The notes below the pieces were generated by a model. That model made no database searches. It was not told the DNA's origin and saw nothing but the letters and a program-made list of their open reading frames with translations. Shown one piece after another: positions 1 through 4,523 of a stretch of DNA of 12,901 nucleotides; the stretch's first letter is position 1, and every line of letters begins with the position of its first letter. Source of the stretch: CAYHIN01 sp964356705. GTDB taxonomy: Bacteria > Patescibacteriota > Microgenomatia > CAZETR01 > Amesbacteraceae. The DNA is taken from assembly GCA_964356705.1 (NCBI GenBank), contig CAYHIN010000022.1, positions 1 through 12,901 of the forward strand, written 5' to 3'. The translations under genes were made by a program, and so were the position numbers.

Positions 1-44
1 AAGATTTCCTCAAAAACGCTTTGGGGACGTTTAGGTATTTGTGA

Positions 45-150
45 ACTGGATCCTTCGGTGCGCCTCAGGATGACACGGATATGCTTGTGTGATGCGGTGT
101 ACTGGATCCTTCACTACGTTCAGGATGACAAAGGATTGGTTCAGGATGAC
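45..150. repeat. Palindromic interspersed repeats, copies 1-2 plus a right-arm fragment
   Basis: Two full copies at 45-74 and 101-129 have the form CTGGATCCTTC - variable centre - TCAGGATGAC. A right arm alone lies at 140-150. The ATCCT/AGGAT arms are inverted repeats that could form a short hairpin around the centre, which is GGTGCGCC in the first copy and CACTACGT in the second. Both copies point the same way as every other copy in the window. They lie directly upstream of the GIY-YIG gene. Similar repeats (complement GTCATCCTGA...GGATC) are, from general knowledge, widespread in environmental bacterial genomes and yield spurious peptides such as HPERSEGSS. Confidence 0.9.
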
Positions 151-162
151 ATAATAATAGGT

Positions 163-462
163 GTGGATAAAAAGTATTGGGTGTATATTGTGACGAATAA
201 ACGAAATGGGACATTGTATGTTGGCATGACTGGGGATTTGGTACAACGAGTTTGGCAACATAAACGAGGAGGGTTTTCGGAATTCACTAGCAAATATAAA
301 TTGAAAAACTTGGTTTATTTCGAAGAGTTTGATAAACCAATGGAAGCGATTGAAGTGGAGAAAAAGATTAAAGGGTGGAAGAGATTTAGAAAACTGGAGT
401 TAATTGAAAGTAAAAATCCTGAATGGAATGATTTGGGCTTACTGGATCCTTCACTTCGTTAA
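163..462 (+). CDS. Single-domain GIY-YIG endonuclease (UPF0213/COG2827-like)
   Basis: A 99-residue protein that is essentially one GIY-YIG nuclease domain. The two signature segments are VYI (residues 7-9) and YVG (19-21). They are followed by Arg29 in R-x-x-x-H (catalytic Arg, His33) and by Glu66 within VEKKIKGW, the usual metal-binding Glu of this family. Such proteins are predicted DNA-cleaving enzymes, but the cellular role of the stand-alone family is poorly defined. I chose GTG at 163 because the family normally starts a few residues before the first motif and the open frame further upstream is made of repeat sequence. No Shine-Dalgarno is visible; CATAAT at 150-155 could be a -10 box 7 nt before the start. 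The last codons (LLDPSLR and the TAA stop) come from a palindromic repeat. Four sequence lines of the gene average about 35% GC against 53-58% in sampled RNA polymerase lines, and it is the only plus-strand gene, so recent acquisition is likely. Confidence 0.85.
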   Translation: MDKKYWVYIVTNKRNGTLYVGMTGDLVQRVWQHKRGGFSEFTSKYKLKNLVYFEEFDKPMEAIEVEKKIKGWKRFRKLELIESKNPEWNDLGLLDPSLR

Positions 463-622
463 TTGCATCCCGTTGGGATGGCAGGATGACATGGGATATG
501 AAGTGGACTGGATCCTTCGGTGCGCCTCAGGATGACAGAAGGGGGTTCAGGATGACAAGAGAGGTGAAATGAGCTGGATCCTTCGGTGCGCCTCAGGATG
601 ACAGAAGGGGGTTCAGGATGAC
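441..622. repeat. Palindromic interspersed repeats, copies 3-5 and two right-arm fragments
   Basis: This cluster fills the gap between the convergent GIY-YIG and rpsI genes. Copy 3 (441-490) is chimeric: the left arm and centre are followed by a second perfect hairpin, CATCCC-GTT-GGGATG, before the right arm. Copies 4 (507-536) and 5 (573-602) have the GGTGCGCC centre. Each is followed by AGAAGGGG and an extra right arm (546-556 and 612-622). The 49-bp units 508-556 and 574-622 are identical, a direct repeat with a 66-bp period. The hairpins could help end transcription after rpsI (stop at 631), but there is no U-tract, so that is only a possibility. Confidence 0.9.
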
Positions 623-630
623 GAGGAGGT

Positions 631-1035
631 TTATCGCTTGGGGGATTGTTTGCGCCTGCGGGCTTTTCCGCCTGTACCAATGTGGCGTCTCTGGCGCTCG
701 CGGGAGTCGCGGGTGAGAAGACCTGCGTCACGAAGAGGTTTTTTGAAAGCTTCTTTTACTTCTACCAAGGCGCGGGCTATCCCTAATACTACTGCGTCCA
801 GCTGGCCGACGGGGCCGCCGCCGTGGACGCGGACGGTGACTGCGTACTTGGAAACATCTACTGTCTTGAAAGGTGAATTGTACTTGGGAGCTGCGTGCAG
901 ACCTGGGAAATACTCAGTCCCGGGCTTGCCATTGACGGTCAGTTCACCATTTCCGGGAATGAGGCGAACCGAGGCAATGGCCGACTTGCGACGGCCAACT
1001 GCCTGGGCTACGATTTTGGTTTTTGTTTCAGACAT
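631..1035 (-). CDS. rpsI: 30S ribosomal protein S9
   Basis: 134 residues, normal length for bacterial S9 (uS9). The protein binds the head of the 30S subunit, and its basic tail reaches the P-site tRNA. Recognisable parts are the N-terminal VGRRKSAIASVRL strand (about 14-26), the VRVHGGGPVGQLDAV turn (about 68-82), and the basic C-terminus KARRRKQSPKR. The terminal residues are PKR where the common ending is SKR; the last Lys-Arg pair is kept. The ATG overlaps the TAA of rplM by one base (TAATG), so translation is probably coupled to rplM in the conserved rplM-rpsI pair. It is the last gene of the minus-strand cluster, and repeats begin 8 bp after its stop. Confidence 0.97.
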   Translation of the reverse strand: MSETKTKIVAQAVGRRKSAIASVRLIPGNGELTVNGKPGTEYFPGLHAAPKYNSPFKTVDVSKYAVTVRVHGGGPVGQLDAVVLGIARALVEVKEAFKKPLRDAGLLTRDSRERQRRHIGTGGKARRRKQSPKR

Positions 1036-1505
1036 TATGCTTGAATTGTACTGGATCCTTCACTACGTTCAGGATGACTACTAACGATTTTTTTAAAGTT
1101 TTTAGAATAAGGATGATTTGCGTCTTTGAAAATGTGGAGGTGTAAGAGTCTTTTGGCTTTTAGCTTGTTGTCTGGCAGCATGCCTTTGACGGCATTTAGA
1201 ATAATTCTCTCTGGGAAAGTGGCACGCATTCTAAAAAGTGGAGTCTCTCTCTTGCCCCCTGGGAAACCTGAATGTCTGTGATAGACCTTTTGCAATTCTT
1301 TGCGACCGGTGACTTCGACATCTGCGGCATTGATGACGACCACATGATCTCCCATGTCCATGTGAGCTGTGAACTCGGGCTTGTGCTTGCCCAGCAAAAA
1401 GATCGCGATCTGAGTCGCGATACGGCCTAGCCTACCATCTTTGGAAGCATCAATAAGATGCCACTTCCTGGTAATTTCACCGGACTTTATGGAGTAAGTT
1501 TTCAT
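1035..1505 (-). CDS. rplM: 50S ribosomal protein L13 with repeat-derived C-terminus
   Basis: 156 residues against about 142 for the usual bacterial L13 (uL13), an early-assembling 50S protein. Diagnostic stretches are WHLIDASKDGRLGRIAT (15-31), LLGKHKPEF (37-45), MGDHVVVINA (51-60), the VTGRKE turn (65-70) and the YHRHSGFPGG motif (75-84). The ancestral end is probably near residue 141 (KNFKKIV). Residues 143-152 (SHPERSEGSS) are the translation of a palindromic repeat at 1050-1078, and TIQA follows before TAA. The ATG at 1505 lies 7 bp from another repeat copy, whose AAGGA (about 11 nt before the ATG) is the only Shine-Dalgarno-like sequence there. Its stop overlaps the rpsI start. Confidence 0.97.
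   Translation of the reverse strand: MKTYSIKSGEITRKWHLIDASKDGRLGRIATQIAIFLLGKHKPEFTAHMDMGDHVVVINAADVEVTGRKELQKVYHRHSGFPGGKRETPLFRMRATFPERIILNAVKGMLPDNKLKAKRLLHLHIFKDANHPYSKNFKKIVSSHPERSEGSSTIQA
1050..1078. repeat. Palindromic interspersed repeat, copy 6, inside rplM coding sequence
   Basis: A full copy with the CACTACGT centre, matching copy 2 at 101-129 through the shared ACTGGATCCTTCACTACGTT and right arm. It lies within the 3' end of rplM and is read through in frame as SHPERSEGSS, because the frame avoids the TGA available in the repeat. It ends 13 bp before the rplM stop. Confidence 0.92.
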
Positions 1506-1511
1506 ATGGAG

Positions 1512-1552
1512 CTGGATCCTTCCACTTCGACTTCGCTCAGTGTCAGGATGAC
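1512..1552. repeat. Palindromic interspersed repeat, copy 7, across the rplQ-rplM junction
   Basis: A 41-bp copy with a longer centre that carries a second inverted pair, CACT/AGTG, inside the ATCCT/AGGAT arms. The right arm supplies the last two serine codons and the TGA stop of rplQ. The left arm ends 7 bp before the rplM ATG and so forms its ribosome-binding region. Confidence 0.88.
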
Positions 1553-2004
1553 TTTTTCTTTGTTTGGGATTTAACGGCGGGGGCTTTCTTGGGGGAGACT
1601 TTTTTGGCTTTGGGGGTTTCGGTTTTTGGAGCAGGAATGACAGCTACTGATGCAGCCACGAACTCCATGCGGACCAATGAAGCATTGTCACCGGCTCGAA
1701 TACCAGTTTTTATAAGTCTGAGGTAGCCGCCGTTTCTGGTCTTGAACCTAGGGGCGATGTCGTGAACTAGCTTGTCGATCAAGTCTTTACTGACGATGGT
1801 GGACTCTATCTGACGAATGTCATTTACGGTGCCTCTTTTGGCTTGAGTAATGAGCTTTTCGATCAGGTCTTTGGCGGCTTTGGCTTTTGCCTCGGTGGTC
1901 TCGATACTTTCGGAGCGAATGATAGCCCCCGCTAGGCCTTTTAGGAGAGCCTGGCGTTGTCCTGTGTCACGATTGAGTTTTTTGCCGAATACATTGTGTG
2001 ACAT
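1543..2004 (-). CDS. rplQ: 50S ribosomal protein L17 with basic C-terminal tail
   Basis: 153 residues. The first 120 or so are a standard bacterial L17 (bL17): the start resembles the usual MRHRxxGRKLxR as MSHNVFGKKLNRDTGQR, followed by LLKGLAGAIIRSESIETTEAKAKA (about 20-44) and the closing RNGGYLRLIKTGIRAGDNA block (about 90-108). After about residue 122 comes a Lys/Pro/Ala-rich low-complexity tail ending KKKSS, likely disordered and rRNA-binding. The last two serines and TGA come from a palindromic repeat. The ATG lies 2 nt after the rpoA stop (TAATCATG), the usual rpoA-rplQ pairing, so coupled translation is expected. No Shine-Dalgarno is visible. Confidence 0.97.
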   Translation of the reverse strand: MSHNVFGKKLNRDTGQRQALLKGLAGAIIRSESIETTEAKAKAAKDLIEKLITQAKRGTVNDIRQIESTIVSKDLIDKLVHDIAPRFKTRNGGYLRLIKTGIRAGDNASLVRMEFVAASVAVIPAPKTETPKAKKVSPKKAPAVKSQTKKKSS

Positions 2005-2006
2005 GA

Positions 2007-2924
2007 TTACAGGGTCATTTCAAACCCACGCTCCCTGAGCGCGACTTCAATAATCTTTACTGACTTGCCTCCAAGATTTTTTACTTTGGCGAGAGTCTCT
2101 CTGGGAGTAGAAAGCAGGTCGGCGACGGTGGTAAATCCGGCTTTTTGTAAGGCGTTTGCAATCCTGGTCGGGAGATCCAATTCCTCAACTGCCACATTGC
2201 TACCGACAGATGTCTTGGTGGATAGGGCAGATGGAGTAGATGTGCCTTCGGACTCGGGGCTGGCGATTGCGGAAAAGTACTCGACTAGAGTGGCCGATGC
2301 TGACGAAAGAGCGGCGGCGGGAGCGACGGTGCCATCGGTCGTAATCTCGACTAACAGTTTGTCAAAATTGGTAACGCGGCCGACGCGGGTGGACTCGACG
2401 GTGTAGTTTACGCGAGTGACGGGAGTAAATGTGGCGTCCATGGGGATGACACCGACGGTTGCACTTCTGCGATCCTCTGCAGGAGAGTAGCCAAAGCCGG
2501 CTTCGACAGTAGCAACGATTTCAAGCTTGGTGGATTTGTCGGAAAGATGGGCGATCTCAAACTCGGGGTTGGCGATGGTGACGCCAGTTGCGGCCTCGAA
2601 GTCACCTGCGGTTACAACACCTGCGCCTTTGGCAGAAAGAGTGATATGCACTGGTTTGTCACCAGTGTAGGAAACACGGACTTGCTTGAGATTTAAAACC
2701 AATTGGATGACGTCTTCTTGGACGCCTGCGATACTAGTGAACTGATGAGTGGCACCGTTGATCGTGATACTGGTAATGGCTGCTCCCGGAATAGAGCCGT
2801 AAAGAACGCGACGAAGTGAATTGCCTAGAGTGTGACCAAAACCTTGGGGTAGAGGCTCAATGACAAACTTTGCGTAGCTTGCAGAAGCATCTTGGGAAAC
2901 GATTGTGAATTGTGGTTTTGTCAT
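2007..2924 (-). CDS. rpoA: DNA-directed RNA polymerase subunit alpha
   Basis: 305 residues against 329 in E. coli. The alpha dimer is the assembly platform for beta and beta'. The N-terminal domain includes the FVIEPLPQGFGHTLGNSLRRVLYGSIPGAA block (about 20-49, dimerisation and beta contacts). An Ala/Ser/Thr-rich linker spans about 200-245. The C-terminal domain (about 248-305) contains RIANALQKAG and NLGGKS. Arg254, Asn257, Gly285 and Lys287 correspond to the UP-element-binding residues R265, N268, G296 and K298 of E. coli, so DNA contact by the CTD is probably kept. The start overlaps the rpsD stop as TAATG. It keeps its usual place between rpsD and rplQ. Confidence 0.98.
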   Translation of the reverse strand: MTKPQFTIVSQDASASYAKFVIEPLPQGFGHTLGNSLRRVLYGSIPGAAITSITINGATHQFTSIAGVQEDVIQLVLNLKQVRVSYTGDKPVHITLSAKGAGVVTAGDFEAATGVTIANPEFEIAHLSDKSTKLEIVATVEAGFGYSPAEDRRSATVGVIPMDATFTPVTRVNYTVESTRVGRVTNFDKLLVEITTDGTVAPAAALSSASATLVEYFSAIASPESEGTSTPSALSTKTSVGSNVAVEELDLPTRIANALQKAGFTTVADLLSTPRETLAKVKNLGGKSVKIIEVALRERGFEMTL

Positions 2925-3523
2925 TATCTTGAATAATATTCAACGATTAATTGTTCATTGACTGGAGAGTCGATCTCACTTCTGTCTGGGAAGCGATCAA
3001 TGGTACCAGTTGAACCAGTTCTTTGCAACCAGGCAGGGAGTGCAATGTCTTTGTTTTCTAGACGGACTCTGACTTCGGGAATCAAAACGGCTTTTTCGTC
3101 TAGAGAAATCTTATGGCCTGATTTTACCAGAAAGGAGGGGATATTTACAACCCTGTCGTTTATTTTTACGTGATTGTGGGAAACGAGCTGGCGGGCCATG
3201 CTACGAGTGGGGGCAAAGCCTAGGCGATACACGACGTTGTCCAGCCTGGTCTCGAGCAAGCGGAGCAAGTGCTCACCGGTCTTGCCTTTTTCCTCTAGAG
3301 CCTTGGCAAAGAGGCCGCTGAACTGGCTTTCGATGAGGCCATACATTCTACGAGCCTTTTGCTTTTCACGCAGCTGAATACCGTAGTTTGACTTGCGTCT
3401 GACCATCTTGGCTCCGTGCTGACCGGGGGCTTGGGCGGCCCTTCTCAATTTGTTGCCTTTGCCAAAGAGATCTACTCCCTCTCTTCGGGATAATCTGTTT
3501 TTTGGTCCGGTGTAATGTGACAT
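2924..3523 (-). CDS. rpsD: 30S ribosomal protein S4
   Basis: 199 residues, standard for bacterial S4 (uS4), a primary 16S rRNA-binding assembly protein. The N-terminal region reads MSHYTGPKNRLSRREG and lacks the cysteine cluster of zinc-binding S4 versions. The S4 RNA-binding fold covers about 92-155 (LETRLDNVVYRLGFAPTRSM, LVSHNHVKIN, VNIPSFLVKSG). The end, EQLIVEYYSR, is typical. It directly follows rpsG, with rpsM and rpsK absent. In E. coli S4 represses the alpha operon from a pseudoknot in the rpsM leader; here the 73-nt leader between rpsG and rpsD is almost entirely a palindromic repeat. The only purine-rich Shine-Dalgarno candidate (GGGGAGG) is about 17 nt before the ATG. Confidence 0.98.
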   Translation of the reverse strand: MSHYTGPKNRLSRREGVDLFGKGNKLRRAAQAPGQHGAKMVRRKSNYGIQLREKQKARRMYGLIESQFSGLFAKALEEKGKTGEHLLRLLETRLDNVVYRLGFAPTRSMARQLVSHNHVKINDRVVNIPSFLVKSGHKISLDEKAVLIPEVRVRLENKDIALPAWLQRTGSTGTIDRFPDRSEIDSPVNEQLIVEYYSR

Positions 3524-3538
3524 CGTTTTTTGGGTTGT

Positions 3539-3595
3539 ACCTCCCCTCCCTAACGGGTTTCCCCTCCTAATTTAGGAGGGGATTTGGGGTGGTAT
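3539..3595. repeat. Second palindromic repeat family in the rpsG-rpsD spacer
   Basis: The spacer holds a perfect inverted repeat, CCCCTCCTAA-T-TTAGGAGGGG (about 3560-3583). It is flanked by CCTCCCCTCCC on one side and GATTTGGGGTGGT on the other. The sequence is unrelated to the GGATCC-type repeat. Similar CCCCTCC/GGAGGGG repeats occur, from general knowledge, in many uncultured bacterial genomes. In the transcript it makes a strong hairpin ending about 25-30 nt before the rpsD start. No U-tract follows, so it does not look like a classical terminator; it may stabilise or partly insulate the two halves of the message. Coordinates are good to about 1-2 bases. Confidence 0.8.
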
Positions 3596-3596
3596 T

Positions 3597-4073
3597 TTAC
3601 CATCGGAAATGGGCGAAGGCTTTGTTTGCCTCGGCCATGCGGTGCGTATCTAACTTCTTTTTCATAGCTGACCCCGTATTGTTTGCGGCGTCGATGAGCT
3701 CGGCTGCCAATTTTTCAGAGTAAGAGTGGAAATCGGAATTTGACCTGGCGCGAGCGGCGTTTACTAACCAGCGGATACTCAAAGCATCACGACGCACTCC
3801 ACGCACGGGTGATGGGACCTGGTAAGCGGCTCCGCCCACACGACGGGCTCTGACTTCCATCTGAGGCTTGATGTTTTCTAAAGCCTGCTCCAAAAACTCT
3901 AGACCGTCTTTTCCGGTCTTTTCTTTCAAAAGATCAATCGTTTTGTAAATCTGCTTTTGGGCCACTGACTTTTTGCCATCGAGCATAGAACGGTTGATGA
4001 GCTTGGCTACGGTCACGGAATTGTAGACCGGATCGGCGGATGTGGTTCTAATTGATTTGGTTTTTGATCTCAT
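3597..4073 (-). CDS. rpsG: 30S ribosomal protein S7
   Basis: 158 residues, normal for bacterial S7 (uS7), which nucleates 30S head assembly and contacts E-site tRNA. Visible landmarks: DPVYNSVTVAKLINRSMLDGKKSVAQ (about 14-39), the conserved ENIKPQMEVRARRVGGAAYQVP beta-hairpin (about 66-87), RRDALSIRWLVNAAR (about 94-108), and the C-terminal helices ending KKLDTHRMAEANKAFAHFRW. The ATG overlaps the rpsL TGA by four bases (ATGA), so it is probably translated by coupling to rpsL. fusA and tuf, the usual next genes of a str operon, do not follow. Confidence 0.98.
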   Translation of the reverse strand: MRSKTKSIRTTSADPVYNSVTVAKLINRSMLDGKKSVAQKQIYKTIDLLKEKTGKDGLEFLEQALENIKPQMEVRARRVGGAAYQVPSPVRGVRRDALSIRWLVNAARARSNSDFHSYSEKLAAELIDAANNTGSAMKKKLDTHRMAEANKAFAHFRW

Positions 4074-4504
4074 GATGCGGCGGCGCCTTTGGGCCCACTA
4101 ACTGCTTTGGTACCATAACGAGAGCGACCTTGCCTGCGAGTCTCAACACCTGCGGAATCGTACTTGCCACGGACGATGTGATACTTAACACCAGAAAGAT
4201 CTTTGACGCGACCACCGCGAACTAGGACTATACCGTGCTCGGCCAGATTGTGACCAATGCCGGGAATGTAAGCGGTGACTTCGTATTTGTTTGAAAGTCT
4301 CACACGAGCGACTTTGCGCAGAGCCGAATTTGGCTTTCTGGGAGTCATGGTGCGAACAACTGTCAAAACTCCCCTCTTGAAGGGACTGGTGGTATTTACA
4401 AACTTGCGGTCTTTGGCGTTGAAAGAGCGTCTAAGAGCCGTAGCTTTGACTTTGAAGGCCTTGGCCTTGCGACCCTTTCTGATTAGCTGATTGATAGTTG
4501 GCAT
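4070..4504 (-). CDS. rpsL: 30S ribosomal protein S12 (Arg at the streptomycin-site lysine)
   Basis: 144 residues. S12 (uS12) lines the decoding centre. It has the same 13-residue insertion after residue 20 as Bacillus S12, so numbering matches Bacillus through the core. The loop TMTPRKPNSALRK has Arg56 where nearly all bacteria have Lys (E. coli K43 counting Met, B. subtilis K56). The second loop GGRVKDLSGVKYH keeps Lys101 and Asp102 but has Ser104 where Pro is usual. Changes at both places are known streptomycin-phenotype sites. The C-terminus has an extra tail, VSGPKGAAAS. An extended -10 box lies 6 nt before the ATG and no Shine-Dalgarno is present. Stop TGA overlaps the rpsG start. Confidence 0.98.
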   Translation of the reverse strand: MPTINQLIRKGRKAKAFKVKATALRRSFNAKDRKFVNTTSPFKRGVLTVVRTMTPRKPNSALRKVARVRLSNKYEVTAYIPGIGHNLAEHGIVLVRGGRVKDLSGVKYHIVRGKYDSAGVETRRQGRSRYGTKAVSGPKGAAAS

Positions 4505-4510
4505 AGCGTA

Positions 4511-4519
4511 ATTATACCA
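4511..4519 (-). promoter_or_regulatory. Extended -10 promoter for rpsL (probably leaderless)
   Basis: Read on the minus strand, the 19-nt gap between the rpoC stop and the rpsL ATG contains TGG-TATAAT-TACGCT-ATG: a perfect -10 hexamer (4511-4516) with the TGn extension (4517-4519). No good -35 is seen at 17-18 bp, which is tolerable for an extended -10. With 6 nt between hexamer and ATG, initiation should fall on or next to the A of the start codon, giving a leaderless rpsL-rpsG message. Confidence 0.7.
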
Positions 4520-4523
4520 AGGC

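Noticed and set aside
1..44. Possible tail of an upstream gene (a short open stretch ending TAG at 32-34)
   Set aside because: Only ten codons are visible and match no family I can name; other frames are equally uninformative.
1..162. N-terminal extension of the GIY-YIG frame, open to the window edge
   Set aside because: The extension encodes repeat sequence (YWILHYVQDD and similar) and the family starts just before the first motif; GTG at 163 is preferred.
441..622. Closely spaced repeats that might be a CRISPR array
   Set aside because: Copies differ in their centres, spacing is irregular (17 to over 30 bp), flanks are shared rather than unique spacers, and there are no cas genes.
441..630. 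Rho-independent terminator after rpsI
   Set aside because: Repeat hairpins are present but no U-tract follows any of them on the minus strand, so I call repeats only.
459..731. Minus-strand ORF with repeated HPEPPSVILRRTEGSS
   Set aside because: It is translation of the palindromic repeats and overlaps the 3' end of rpsI in another frame; not a protein gene.
638..1084. Plus-strand ORF opposite rpsI, and long plus-strand ORFs opposite rpoC and rpoB
   Set aside because: They are antisense shadows of strongly conserved genes and show no recognisable domains.
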